Position numbers and translations under genes: made by a program
Shown: one piece after another, positions 9,364-18,596 of the stretch
Layout: each line of letters begins with the position of its first letter
Position numbering within the stretch: position 1 is the stretch's first letter
Notes under the pieces: model-generated
The model's input: the letters and a program-made list of their open reading frames with translations, nothing else
What the model was told of the DNA's origin: nothing
The model's database searches: none
DNA from: Opitutia bacterium UBA4506
GTDB taxonomy: Bacteria > Verrucomicrobiota > Verrucomicrobiia > Opitutales > Puniceicoccaceae
DNA length: 64,000 nucleotides
Assembly: GCA_002388665.1 (NCBI GenBank)
Contig: DGMY01000039.1
Coordinates: 29,668 to 93,667, forward strand
Direction: 5' to 3'

Positions 9364-10135
9364 ACAATGGGGATGTTAAAGGATATCCGCACCCAGAGGG
9401 TTGATGCTGAGAAAATACCGCGAGAATTCGAACGCGATCCAGTGGATTTACCTCGGCTCGATATTTGGGGTTGGAGTGTTTCGAGAGAACAACCGTAACC
9501 ATGCACCTACTCCCGGGAATGACAAGAAACCGACTCCGCAATAGATTGCGTAATTCTGGGATACTTGTTTTCTCAATCAATAAACCACCTCATCACCGTT
9601 GGAGAGGGTGAGCGATGGGTTGGTGAGCGGCTGCCAGGAGTTGTAGGGATCCCTGTGAATGGAAGCGCAAACGGAGATCAACGACGAATGGATACCCAAG
9701 TTAATTCAGCCGCCCCATCATTCAGGACACCGTACCGAGTGCCCTCGCCCGGCATGAGTAACTCCAGTTTTGAGAGGGGTCGTACGAAAGAAGGATGGCG
9801 CAGCCCCTTGCATGATTTTGATAAATCGAAAAGAAAAGGAGCATGCAATTTCGCTCCGTTCCAGATCCATCGGTGATTGGAGGAAACGAGCCAACTCTCC
9901 TGCGATCATCGCCAGTTTCACCTTCGTTCGATCTGTCGAATCCGTATCGACTGGACGGCGCCTGCCGGTCGGATCTTCTCTTTACGGACCGCAAAATAGA
10001 ATTCCCGGGAACCCACTACTCCCACTCCTCGAACGGGCCGATCCCTTCGGAATCCAGAGGAAGGAAAATAAATAAACGCCGGGGAGAAACTTTTATATCA
10101 CCACCGCGGCCAATCGAACTCGCCGTGGAGAACGA
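9364..10135. other. 772-bp stretch with no recognisable gene
   Basis: This gap separates the minus-strand glycanase cluster from the plus-strand stress genes, so both promoters should lie here. Short open frames exist on both strands but none shows a domain, a ribosome site or protein-like composition. I see no tRNA-like fold or strong terminator. Confidence 0.5.
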
Positions 10136-10696
10136 GTGATAGAAGAAAACACCAATAGAAACCCAAAAACCACTAGATCAATGACAGCTACAATGACCAA
10201 CCTAACCGATCTACTGATTCACGAAATCCGAGATCTCTACTCCGCGGAAACTCAGCTGATCGATGCTCTCCCCAAGATGGCGGAATCGGCCCAAAGCCCG
10301 GACCTTAAAGAAGCTTTTGAGAGTCACCTCGCGGAAACCAAAGACCACGTATCCCGACTCGTCGACGCAGCCGGAAAGCTCGATGCCGAGCCATTCGGAG
10401 AAACCTGCGATGCGATGAAGGGACTGATCGAAGAAGGTGAAGAAACCATTGGACTCAACGCCAGCCCCGACGTGAAGGACGCTGCACTCATCGCGGCAGC
10501 TCAACGAGTGGAGCATTACGAAATGGCGGGCTATGGATCGGCCGCTTGCTTTGCCAACTGCGCGGGTCACAGCGAAGTTGAGGATCTCCTGAATGAAACT
10601 CTGAGTGAGGAAAAGGAGGCCGATTCGAAGCTGACCCACATCGCCAGAGGGAAGAAGTCTGAAACCGGCGTTAACCAAGAAGCTACGTCTTCCTAA
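10136..10696 (+). CDS. YciE/YciF (DUF892) ferritin-like protein
   Basis: A 186-residue all-alpha protein. The core from TNLTDLLIHEIRDLYSAETQ onward matches DUF892/YciF, a ferritin-like four-helix family linked to osmotic and oxidative stress. Carboxylates and histidines placed as expected for a di-metal site are visible (HEIRDLYSAE, ESHLAETKDH, QRVEHYEMA, LSEEKEAD). GTG at 10136 has GGAG five bases upstream, which favours this start; ATG codons at 10181 and 10193 lie closer to the conserved domain and remain possible. Function in the cell is not established for the family. It is followed by a strong hairpin and a small membrane-protein gene, and lies among other genes of a general-stress flavour. 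Confidence 0.85.
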   Translation: MIEENTNRNPKTTRSMTATMTNLTDLLIHEIRDLYSAETQLIDALPKMAESAQSPDLKEAFESHLAETKDHVSRLVDAAGKLDAEPFGETCDAMKGLIEEGEETIGLNASPDVKDAALIAAAQRVEHYEMAGYGSAACFANCAGHSEVEDLLNETLSEEKEADSKLTHIARGKKSETGVNQEATSS

Positions 10697-10709
10697 CCGA
10701 CCGTCGAGA

Positions 10710-10745
10710 GGGAGGGACGTTCCAAAGCGTCCCTCCCCTCCTTTG
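10710..10745 (+). terminator. Hairpin after the YciF-like gene
   Basis: A perfect 10-bp stem (GGGAGGGACG at 10710-10719 with CGTCCCTCCC at 10728-10737) and an 8-base loop lie 13 bases after the stop codon. The following tract CTCCTTTGCC is only moderately T-rich, so termination may be partial. Confidence 0.55.
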
Positions 10746-10783
10746 CCTCAAGTACTGTTCAACAATCAACAAAAGGCTCTGAA

Positions 10784-11011
10784 ATGTACGGATATATTTT
10801 TGCGATCCTCGGTGGGGTCATAATTCTACTTCTCATGGTACTCCTTTTCACCGGAGGAATGTTTGGCCGCAGCAAAGAGAATCGGGATAAAACTAGCGGG
10901 ACCTCCTATCAGAACCCGCAAGCTGAAGGGGCCGAAGTGTCAAAGCCAAGAGTGGATCCAGCTGAGACTCCGCCAAATTCGAAATCAACCCCTACTCAGC
11001 CCCCAAAATGA
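10784..11011 (+). CDS. Small single-pass membrane protein
   Basis: A 75-residue protein with one N-terminal hydrophobic helix (residues about 4-27, ending in FTGGMFGR) and a hydrophilic, proline-rich tail (ETPPNSKSTPTQPPK). No family recognised. It starts 87 bp after the YciF-like stop, beyond the hairpin at 10710, and a second strong hairpin follows it, so it may be a separate transcript or the attenuated end of the YciF unit. A role in envelope stress is a guess from its neighbours. Confidence 0.5.
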   Translation: MYGYIFAILGGVIILLLMVLLFTGGMFGRSKENRDKTSGTSYQNPQAEGAEVSKPRVDPAETPPNSKSTPTQPPK

Positions 11012-11091
11012 TTTTCAGTGACGAAACGCAACGGCACTGACTAAGGCAATGAAAAGAGATCCAATGGGCACCGCCCATTGGCGAGAGACCA

Positions 11092-11135
11092 GGACTCCGG
11101 GCTGCTGGATGCAGACCCGGAGTCCACTTCTTTAC
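11092..11135 (+). terminator. Strong hairpin after the small membrane-protein gene
   Basis: A perfect 10-bp inverted repeat (GGACTCCGGG at 11092-11101, CCCGGAGTCC at 11116-11125) is followed by CACTTCTTTAC. A second perfect stem just before it (CCAATGGGC 11061-11069, GCCCATTGG 11073-11081) has no T-tract. Together they probably end transcription from the plus-strand genes and insulate the minus-strand channel gene. Confidence 0.5.
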
Positions 11136-11184
11136 AACCCGAGCGTTGCCACCAGCGAAGTTGGCGGGTGCGTCATTGCCTCGG

Positions 11185-11625
11185 CTACTCATCATCCTTC
11201 GAGGGAGTTCTCCCGAGGATGTTGTAGAAAAAGGTAGCTGACCAGGTGAGGATAATGATTCCGGTCAACGATTCCATGGCCGTCATAAAGCCAGCTTCAC
11301 CCGACGGAACCTTGCTCAAGCCGAGCGTGGAATAAGTGGTCGCCGAATGATAGAAGGCATCGAAAAACGAGAGGATCTGATCACCCCCGAATCCCGGCAT
11401 CGACCAGCCTAAATAGCGAACACCGGCTAAGTATCCCAACGCGAATACCACAATCTCCAATACATGGGAGAACACAATCATTAGCAGGAGCGAAAGGGAC
11501 CGGAGAAAATGGGAATGGTCTGTCTCAGGGTTAGGGACAACGCCGAGAAGCAGTCCCAGAACCCAATAGTGAAAGGTGATGGCCCCTACTACTAGGCAGA
11601 TTGTGATAAAAATTGATAGATACAT
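11185..11625 (-). CDS. Two-pore-helix-type K+-channel-like membrane protein
   Basis: A 146-residue integral membrane protein with hydrophobic helices at about 3-30, 42-70 and 113-136. Between the last two is a pore-like segment, ATTYSTLGLSKVPSGEAG (residues 95-112), placed like the selectivity filter of Ion_trans_2 potassium channels but with STLGLS in place of the canonical TVGYG. It therefore belongs to the channel-like proteins found in many bacteria and may conduct a different ion or none. No cytoplasmic RCK domain is attached. Its neighbours (Rho-N-like protein, SDR, YciF) are often found together in stress-related sets, so a role in osmotic adaptation is plausible but inferred. Confidence 0.65.
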   Translation of the reverse strand: MYLSIFITICLVVGAITFHYWVLGLLLGVVPNPETDHSHFLRSLSLLLMIVFSHVLEIVVFALGYLAGVRYLGWSMPGFGGDQILSFFDAFYHSATTYSTLGLSKVPSGEAGFMTAMESLTGIIILTWSATFFYNILGRTPSKDDE

Positions 11626-11780
11626 GGAAGGTGAGGGATGTGACGGAGAACGGCAGACTCTTTCGCCTTACCGAATTGGGCGGCTACATCGGTTGGCGAT
11701 GGAAGAACCTCGCCACGACAACCGCTCGCCTGAGACGGATCGGTGTCCATCGACTGCATACCGGAGCCGCAAAAATCCGT

Positions 11781-12032
11781 TTAGTGGTTTCGGAGAGCCT
11801 GGATCAGTTCTTCCTTTTTCATGTTCGAGCGGCCTTCGATGCCTACTTCGGACGCTTGCTCCCTCAATTCGGAAACTGTCCAGTCCTCGTAGGCCGAGTG
11901 CTTGCCCCCTCGTTTCGAGGCACTTTTACCGCTATTCGCGATTCGGGCCGACTTCTCCTTGCTCATGCCCTTTTCCCGTAGCTCTTCATATTGTTTATCG
12001 TTCTTTATCTGGGGTCCGTGATTCGTAGTCAT
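11781..12032 (-). CDS. Small Rho-N/SAP-like domain protein
   Basis: An 83-residue basic protein starting MTTNHGPQIKNDKQYEELRE. The N-terminal half includes a KGMSKEKSARIANS segment typical of short DUF7218-like stress proteins. The C-terminal half (WTVSELREQASEVGIEGRSNMKKEELIQALR) matches the helix-extended-loop-helix fold of Rho N-terminal/SAP-like nucleic-acid-binding motifs. The ATG at 12032 has AAAGGAA about seven bases upstream, a good ribosome site; the open frame continues upstream without support. Likely binds DNA or RNA; its target is unknown. Confidence 0.7.
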   Translation of the reverse strand: MTTNHGPQIKNDKQYEELREKGMSKEKSARIANSGKSASKRGGKHSAYEDWTVSELREQASEVGIEGRSNMKKEELIQALRNH

Positions 12033-12172
12033 ACTAATTCCTTTCAGTTTTTGTTTATACAGTTCCGGTGCCATACGGCTTGTCGCAGGCTGGGTCAGTT
12101 CCGCTCTCGGCAACGATGGAGCAAATCGGTTACAACACCGAAGTTTCACCAAACGGGAAACCAACCGAACCC

Positions 12173-13072
12173 CTACATTTGTTGACGTCCTCCGGTGATC
12201 GGATAGACCTCGCCGCTAACGTATCTCGCTTCGGGCGAGGCAAGAAATACGTAGACGGAAGCAATCTCAATTGGCTGTGCTGGACGACCGAGCAAGGTAT
12301 TGCTCCCAAAGTTCTCGACCTTCGAAGCGGGCATGGTCGCAGGAATCAAAGGAGTCCACACGGGACCTGGCGCCACAGCGTTGACTCGCACCCCTCGATC
12401 GGCCGCAAAGACCGCCAAAGATTTCGTCATGTTGGCAATGGCCGCCTTTGAAGCCGCATAGGGCAATAGATACGCAGACGGGTCAAAAGCCTGGATTGAG
12501 CTGGTATTGATGATACAACCACCACTCTCCATCCGATCGAGAGCGAATCGAGAGAGATAGAAAGTCCCAAACACATTCGTTTGAAACGTCGCCTCAAACT
12601 CTTCGACCTCGATCTCATTCAAGTCCTGATAGGTCTTCTGGAAACCCGCGTTGTTTACTAGAATATCCAAACGGCCCAGGTCCCGAATGACCTGCTCGAT
12701 TACCTCCTGGCAATCTTCCTTATTGCTCTGATCCAACTGGTAGATCCGGTGCCGGGTTCCTTCATGATCACACAACAGATCTGCCGTCGTTCGCGCATCG
12801 CTCTCATGCTGATGGTAGGTGAAGGCCACGTCGGCACCTTCCCGTGCGTAGGCCAGAGAAATGGCACGACCGATACCACTATCCCCCCCCACGACCAAGG
12901 CCACGCAACCCTTCAACCTGCCCCTGCCCATGTAACTCTTCTCTCCATGGTCCGGGGCGGGTTCGAGCGAATCCGTTGACTCAACCGCGCCCTTCTCCCG
13001 TTGGGCGGAAAAGGGTGGCCTGGGTCCGGCATCAACCGGATTGAGACGATGAGGTGTGTTGTCTTCTTTCAT
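12173..13072 (-). CDS. YghA-like short-chain dehydrogenase/reductase
   Basis: A 299-residue SDR with a 50-residue polar N-terminal extension typical of the YghA/YhdF (glucose/ribitol dehydrogenase-like) branch. The NAD(P)-binding glycine motif is GGDSGIGRA (residues 62-70), the NNAG motif is at about 140-143 and the catalytic residues are Ser191/192, Tyr205 and Lys209 (YAASK). The physiological substrate of this branch is uncertain. It ends near the Rho-N-like gene on the same strand and fits the stress-type set. No Shine-Dalgarno is evident before the ATG. Confidence 0.86.
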   Translation of the reverse strand: MKEDNTPHRLNPVDAGPRPPFSAQREKGAVESTDSLEPAPDHGEKSYMGRGRLKGCVALVVGGDSGIGRAISLAYAREGADVAFTYHQHESDARTTADLLCDHEGTRHRIYQLDQSNKEDCQEVIEQVIRDLGRLDILVNNAGFQKTYQDLNEIEVEEFEATFQTNVFGTFYLSRFALDRMESGGCIINTSSIQAFDPSAYLLPYAASKAAIANMTKSLAVFAADRGVRVNAVAPGPVWTPLIPATMPASKVENFGSNTLLGRPAQPIEIASVYVFLASPEARYVSGEVYPITGGRQQM

Positions 13073-13153
13073 AATGAATCTATTGTTTGAGGGTTTCGGA
13101 TTATTATTTTCGTAGTTCTAATTTCACTACTTTAGAAGAACCACAGGACACTC

Positions 13154-14539
13154 CTATTTTGCGGCAAAACGGAACGCCAAGCATAGCCAGATTGATAGAA
13201 TTGCTCCAGTGACTGCGAGAGCGATCCCCGCACCCCAGGTTGCGACAATTGGCAGCGCAAAGGCAGTGACGAGTCCCCCTCCCATAAACGGCTCATAGAA
13301 CGGTTGTTTTCCGGAATAGGCCTCGAGCGCGTCGGTTTGGCGCGCCGGATCCGTAATCGAGATGAGGAGGAGCCCGGAAGCTGTCGTAGCGGTTCCGCCA
13401 CCAAAATCTCCTAGCCCGTATGGATGCCAAGGGGACGGATAGATCCGCTTCCCCAGCGTAAAGAGGACTGCCAGATTCCAGCCCAGACCGGCGGCACAGA
13501 GAACGACAATCGCGACCCAGTATTCACCAATCACCGACAATTTCAAAGTAGCCAGTGCACTAAAGATGACCATGTCCAAAGCGAAGGCCGATATCAGATC
13601 GAGGACGGGCCGGTCGAAAAGCCGATCCCACCCCAGTCCTTGCAGTAAGAATTGCGTCCCGAATCCCACAAGAAGCACGACTGAGAACAAGGGAATGTAT
13701 CCCGTCACTGCCTCTTGCGCTTCAATTCCTCGAATCGACGATTCGAGAAAGACGATCCCTTTCAGAAAAAGCCAGCCGACTAGAATGACACTGGCGACCA
13801 GAGCCAGGTGCACGGTCAGGCGACCAGTCAATGGACTCAGTTCACTCTTCTTTTCATCCTTCTCGTTCTGGCGGTTACCGCCGGGAGACTGGTCCGTCTC
13901 CTGCCGCTCACGTTTGATTGATGAACGTCGATCTAGAATCGTTGCGAGGATCGGTCCGCCGATCGCACCGGCGACAATCCCGAAAGTCGCCACTGCGTAA
14001 GCGATCGTCACCCCACCTTCGAAACCGAGATCAGCAAAGGTCCCACTCAGTCCGGCTGCAGTTCCGTGTCCCCCCTGAAACCCCATCGCGATGACGGGTC
14101 CCGCAAGCTCTGAGAGGCCAAGAAATGGGCTGAGCACAAAGAGGACCAGTGCCAACCCGACGACGTACTGCCCCCATGCGAAAACGTGCCCCATGATGAC
14201 CTGGCGATAGGACTTCTTCCATAGTGCGGCAAATCCCGCCATCGGCTTACCGAGAAGCAGACAGGCAAAGACGACATTGATAAAAAGGGAAGGGAAACTT
14301 TGCAGGACCGAATACACCCGTTCCAGATCGGGAAAGACCTCTGGCAATGAAGGGCTTAAGACCTGAGGCCCCATCAATAAGGCGATCACACCCCCGAGGA
14401 CCGATCCGGGCAGAAACACCTTCCGCAACAAGGGCAATCGCCCGCCCATCAACTCTCCCAGGAGGACCAAAAGTACCGCTATCCCCAGAGCTGAAACCAT
14501 CGCGGGAATCATTTTTTCGACCATTTCTACAGTTTCCAT
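13154..14539 (-). CDS. gltS: Sodium/glutamate symporter, GltS family
   Basis: An inner-membrane carrier of about 461 residues with ten or more hydrophobic helices. Features of the GltS family include the opening MVSALGIAVLLVLLGELMGG, FLPGSVLGGVIALL, the glycine-rich re-entrant-like segments GPVIAMGFQGGHGTAAGLSG in the first half and LGDFGGGTATTASGLLL in the second, and a charged cytoplasmic loop (Arg/Lys/Glu-rich) between the halves. The known family role is Na+-driven glutamate uptake. The start is uncertain: ATG at 14539 fits family length, while a longer frame to 14584 contains an AGGAGG-rich stretch that could be its ribosome site. It stands alone on the minus strand. Confidence 0.85.
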   Translation of the reverse strand: METVEMVEKMIPAMVSALGIAVLLVLLGELMGGRLPLLRKVFLPGSVLGGVIALLMGPQVLSPSLPEVFPDLERVYSVLQSFPSLFINVVFACLLLGKPMAGFAALWKKSYRQVIMGHVFAWGQYVVGLALVLFVLSPFLGLSELAGPVIAMGFQGGHGTAAGLSGTFADLGFEGGVTIAYAVATFGIVAGAIGGPILATILDRRSSIKRERQETDQSPGGNRQNEKDEKKSELSPLTGRLTVHLALVASVILVGWLFLKGIVFLESSIRGIEAQEAVTGYIPLFSVVLLVGFGTQFLLQGLGWDRLFDRPVLDLISAFALDMVIFSALATLKLSVIGEYWVAIVVLCAAGLGWNLAVLFTLGKRIYPSPWHPYGLGDFGGGTATTASGLLLISITDPARQTDALEAYSGKQPFYEPFMGGGLVTAFALPIVATWGAGIALAVTGAILSIWLCLAFRFAAK

Positions 14540-14949
14540 ATATTTGCCAACATGTATTTGGAAAATCCCTCCTCCTGGAGCCATCCTACCACCCGGGAGC
14601 AGCGGGAGCGGGATCTGATTTCTTTGATGGTTCCCTACCCTGAATCAGCCGCTTTACTTCGGAAACAGTTTATGGCTCCTACCAAAGTAGGAGAGATGCC
14701 CCCAAGGCGGAATACGAGATGGGGATTGGGGGCACCCATGCTTTTGAGCTTGGGTTTCGGGTCGGCGGAACGGGTTGCGTCGCGGTACGAATCGACCGAC
14801 GATTAGACCGGAACCAACCAGCCCCTCCGCGACGCAGAAGCGCGAAGCGTGAACGCATCGGCTACTTGAGACGAGGGATCACCCACTCCTTCTCACGTTT
14901 GAATGAATTCTCCTTCGACAAGATGGATCGGATTGATTCAAATTCGAGT
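14540..14949. other. Divergent intergenic region, no gene seen
   Basis: About 400 bp between the glutamate symporter (minus) and the dehydrogenase-like gene (plus). It should hold both promoters. I see no RNA gene, repeat or clear operator. Confidence 0.4.
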
Positions 14950-15780
14950 ATGGCTGAAGCTAGAGTATCTGTACTTGGACTGGGAATTATTGGGTCGATT
15001 TGGTCGGGTCACTACGCGAGTGCGGGAGTTCTTGCGGGAACGTGGAACCGGACTCCGAAACCTGATTCACCCGCATGGTGTGAGACTGCTGAACTGGCAG
15101 CCGAGGCAGGGAGCATCATCCAGCTTTGCCTGTACGATCCCGATTCGGTTGACGAAGTACTGGAACAGATCCACCCGGTATTGGCTCCTGGAAAAATTGT
15201 CGTCCAATCGTCAACGATCGATCCAATTCGAGCCGAGGAGTTCGCTCATCGAGTGCGTTCGACCGGAGCCCGATACGTCGAGGCCCCCTTTACTGGCAGT
15301 AAACCTGCGGCCGAGCAGCGACAAACCGTGTTTTTCCTCGGTGGGGAAGCGAGCGATCTGGAGAGCATCGAGCCGACTCTGGCACTTATTTCCCGCAAAC
15401 AGTTTCAGTTTGAGACTCCGACGCAGGCGGCGACCATCAAGCTGGCGATGAACCATCAGATCTCGGCGATCACCCAGTCACTTTGTGAGGGCGTTACCTG
15501 GGCCCGCATCGCAGGATTGGAAGATTCCCAATTTTTTGATGTGCTTCGCGAGAATGTCGCCTGGTCCGGACTGGCCGGCCTGAAAGAAAATAAGATTCGA
15601 GAAATGGATTTCTCCCCACAATTCAGCATCCGCAACATGGAAAAAGACATGCGACTGGCCTCCGAGAGTGCGCCCGTCCCTCTTCCCTCTCTAGCCCTGG
15701 TTCGCAGTCAACTCACCGAAGCCCTCGAATCGGGATACGGCGACGAGGACTTTGTCTCACTCCTGCGACTCCTCTCGTGA
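14950..15780 (+). CDS. 3-hydroxyisobutyrate dehydrogenase-family oxidoreductase
   Basis: A 276-residue beta-hydroxyacid dehydrogenase. The Rossmann motif GLGIIGS is at residues 10-16, the substrate-loop motif APFTGSKPAAE (Ser117) at 112-122 and the catalytic lysine is Lys164 in TIKLAMNHQ. The family reduces or oxidises short beta-hydroxy acids or aldehydes (3-hydroxyisobutyrate, tartronate semialdehyde, succinate semialdehyde) with NAD(P); the substrate is not readable. ATG at 14950 is chosen because the Rossmann fold begins at once; ATG at 14923 is an alternative. Its stop overlaps the GTG start of the AddB-like gene, so the two are translationally coupled although functionally unrelated. 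Confidence 0.84.
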   Translation: MAEARVSVLGLGIIGSIWSGHYASAGVLAGTWNRTPKPDSPAWCETAELAAEAGSIIQLCLYDPDSVDEVLEQIHPVLAPGKIVVQSSTIDPIRAEEFAHRVRSTGARYVEAPFTGSKPAAEQRQTVFFLGGEASDLESIEPTLALISRKQFQFETPTQAATIKLAMNHQISAITQSLCEGVTWARIAGLEDSQFFDVLRENVAWSGLAGLKENKIREMDFSPQFSIRNMEKDMRLASESAPVPLPSLALVRSQLTEALESGYGDEDFVSLLRLLS

Positions 15781-18596
15781 TTGAATTACACTATACCGGA
15801 TACCAAAGACCCATTCTCGAGAGTTTGCTGGATCACCTTTGGGGAGCCGATTTCCGCAAGTTTCCCGACCTGTCGGACACTGCGATCCTCCTACCCACCC
15901 GCAATGTCGGCAGAAAGATCCGGGAAGCCTTGGCTTTGCGTGCAGCGAAAGACGGCCGTGCGCTCCTAAGCCCTACCGTCCTTACGCCAGGATCTCTATT
16001 CTCCTCCCTGGGAGAGCAGTCTTCGCTACTGTCCAGAGCGGACCAAACCCTCTTCGTCGCACAGACCATCTCAAGGCTACCGCGATCGGTTCTGACTCTG
16101 GCCTTTGGCGAGATTACGGATACCAGTTTCGACTCGATCCTATCGCTCTCGCAGTTCTTTCTCGAAACCCGCCGACTCTTGGCAGAGTCGCTCTTGGATT
16201 TCCAACTAGCCAGTGAAAACCCCGACCTGGGGGATCGCGACCGGTGGTCAGCCTATGCCGTAATCGAAAAGGCCTATCGACGACTGGCGCACGAGAATGG
16301 ACGGGTTGACCCGGATGACCAAGCGGCGGAATGGGCGCGCACTCCCTCGGGCGAATTCCCATGGAGGCGGATCGTTGTTGCGGGAGCCCCCGATTTTCCG
16401 GAAAGAGTGGCCACATTTCTTCGACATTTTGGAGAAATCAAAACCGTCGAGATACTCGTCTTGGCCGACCGTGCTGCGGCGGATGGATTTGATGACGTGG
16501 GGCGCCCGATCGCGACCTGGTTCCTGAACGCGCCCATTCCTATTTCCGATCAATCGCTTCACCTCTGCAAGGAAGTGGGAGAAGCCAACCGGGAAATCGC
16601 AGATCAGATCCAAAGTCACCCCGAGTCGCAATCGGCCAGCATCTGCGGCGCCGGTACACCGGTCGACGGAGCTGCTCTGGCCTTTGAACTGGTAAGCCGT
16701 GGCCTCCCGGCCTTCGACCCCGCTGGCAAACCCTTTGCCACCACTGCGGCCGGTCGCTTCTTCCGCAACCTGACCGGGATTTGTTTTAGCGAAGAGATCT
16801 CCGATTTAGTGGCATGGTTACGGGATCCCTTTGTTGCGCAATGGATGAAATCCGAGGGAGAACAAACCAGTCGGGACTCGTGGATCCGAGAATGTGACCA
16901 ATGGCTGGAACGGATAATTCCAAGTTCGATCGATGATTTCCTAAATCTCGTCGTGGAGAAGGAACTACATTCTCGGATCCTCTACAAAACTCTGGCGTTG
17001 CGGCGAAAAGCACAGGAATTGAGTGACTTCTTCGTTCTCCTCGAGCAGCCCATCCTCCGTCCCATTTTAGCTACAGTGGAGACCACGGAAGGAGTGAGCG
17101 AAATGGCGGCGTCTCTCGCCTCAATTCGCGAAAGCGCCGCGGGCCTGATTGTTGACAGCGACAGTAGCGCCCTCGCACGATGGGCAATTGAAGAAGCCAT
17201 GAATTTCCCAGTCTACTCGGAGCGGCCCGAGAATGCGATCGAAGTGCTCGGATGGCTGGAACTGTTATGGGACGAGTCGCCGTGGTTGCAGATCCCCGAC
17301 TTTTACGACGGGGCAATCCCCGGAGTGATCGGGACACACCCGCTTCTGACAGAAAGCGTCCGACAGGCACTCTCAATCCCCGGACGACGGGACCGCGATG
17401 CTCGCGATGCGTACATTCTGACAGCACTGCTTGAGCTCCGAAAAGAAGCCGGCCGAGTCGACCTCTATGTCCCCGGACGCAACCTCGAAAATTCTTCAGT
17501 GTCGCCGTCGAGGCTACTCTATTTCACAGCCGAATCCGACCTGCCCGACAGGGTCCTCCTTCTCTCGCAGGAGATCTCGCCTCCCCTCCCCAAAGCCCCC
17601 GCACCTCCTCTCTATCTCGATGCCGGATCCCGCCAGACCGTCGACAAATGGTTCGAAACATTGAGTCGAATCTCGGTCACGAGCTTTGCGGCATGGATCC
17701 GCTGCCCCTTCACCTTTTATCTCGAACGGGTATCGCGTCTTCAAGTCGTGGATACCGACCAAATCGAGATGGATCCCCGAGCATTCGGAACCGGTCTTCA
17801 CGAAGTCATGAGGCGGGTCGATGAGCCAACCAGAGCGCTGGACTGGACCCAATTGGAAACGATCCTGAATGCCGCGGAGACTTTTCTCGACGAATGGATG
17901 GCCAATAGTTTCGGCAGCAAGCCCGGCTTATTATTGCAATTGCAACGCGAGGGACTCTGGCGCCGGATCAAATCCGCCATAAAGATCCGTTACCAGTCTC
18001 GACAGGAAGGCTGGACCCCTCTCCACGTCGAATGGAACTTTCACGAGGAAGAATTACTGAAGGTCGGGGGGATTCCGGTCTCCGGACAGATCGATTTAGT
18101 CGAACAGCGCGGCGACGAACTGCGGGTGATCGATTACAAAACAAAAGACAAAGTGCTGTCGCCGGTAGATGCCCATACCGAATCGGTTGGCAGGGCGAGA
18201 TCCTTTAAGCCCTCAATGCTCCTCCCGGTTGAAGGCGATTCCCAGCGCGGTTGGATTGACCTCCAACTCCCTCTCTATGCCGCGGCCCTCTTGCTAAAGT
18301 ATCCGGGTCGCTCCCTACGCATCGCCTACATTCTTCTGCCTCGAGCCACGTCCGACTCCATGCTTGTAGAATGGAATGGCTTTACTCCATCCATGGCGAG
18401 CGATGCCGTAGACACCGCCGAGAGAATTGTCGACCTGTGGCGTTCCTGTGGATTCTGGCCACCCAGCAAAAAGTTTCCGCAATCGGACGCGTTCAATTGG
18501 TCGGGCCCCGAAGGAGAAGCTTCCTGGCGCCAAGGTGAATTACACGACCTATCGGAATCCGGCGACGACGAATCCGACTCGGAGGAGGCCCTATGA
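15777..18596 (+). CDS. AddB-like inactive-helicase/PD-(D/E)XK nuclease subunit
   Basis: A 939-residue protein starting with GTG inside the preceding stop. The N-terminal part resembles a degenerate UvrD-type helicase (ILLPTRNVGRKIREAL, LTPGSLFSSL) without a Walker A motif. The C-terminal part is a PD-(D/E)XK nuclease: VTSFAAWIRCPFTFYL at about 635-650, a conserved HEVMR helix, Asp773 in GQIDLVEQ and Asp786-Tyr-Lys788 in VIDYKTK. This is the architecture of AddB, partner of AddA in double-strand-break end resection. Only isolated cysteines are present near the nuclease, so the four-Cys iron-sulfur cluster of Bacillus AddB appears absent. It overlaps the AddA-like gene by ATGA, supporting a stoichiometric complex. 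Confidence 0.82.
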   Translation: MIELHYTGYQRPILESLLDHLWGADFRKFPDLSDTAILLPTRNVGRKIREALALRAAKDGRALLSPTVLTPGSLFSSLGEQSSLLSRADQTLFVAQTISRLPRSVLTLAFGEITDTSFDSILSLSQFFLETRRLLAESLLDFQLASENPDLGDRDRWSAYAVIEKAYRRLAHENGRVDPDDQAAEWARTPSGEFPWRRIVVAGAPDFPERVATFLRHFGEIKTVEILVLADRAAADGFDDVGRPIATWFLNAPIPISDQSLHLCKEVGEANREIADQIQSHPESQSASICGAGTPVDGAALAFELVSRGLPAFDPAGKPFATTAAGRFFRNLTGICFSEEISDLVAWLRDPFVAQWMKSEGEQTSRDSWIRECDQWLERIIPSSIDDFLNLVVEKELHSRILYKTLALRRKAQELSDFFVLLEQPILRPILATVETTEGVSEMAASLASIRESAAGLIVDSDSSALARWAIEEAMNFPVYSERPENAIEVLGWLELLWDESPWLQIPDFYDGAIPGVIGTHPLLTESVRQALSIPGRRDRDARDAYILTALLELRKEAGRVDLYVPGRNLENSSVSPSRLLYFTAESDLPDRVLLLSQEISPPLPKAPAPPLYLDAGSRQTVDKWFETLSRISVTSFAAWIRCPFTFYLERVSRLQVVDTDQIEMDPRAFGTGLHEVMRRVDEPTRALDWTQLETILNAAETFLDEWMANSFGSKPGLLLQLQREGLWRRIKSAIKIRYQSRQEGWTPLHVEWNFHEEELLKVGGIPVSGQIDLVEQRGDELRVIDYKTKDKVLSPVDAHTESVGRARSFKPSMLLPVEGDSQRGWIDLQLPLYAAALLLKYPGRSLRIAYILLPRATSDSMLVEWNGFTPSMASDAVDTAERIVDLWRSCGFWPPSKKFPQSDAFNWSGPEGEASWRQGELHDLSESGDDESDSEEAL

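Noticed and set aside
9565..9876. Possible 103-residue gene in the 9.4-10.1 kb gap
   Set aside because: No ribosome site, no domain and composition like random sequence.
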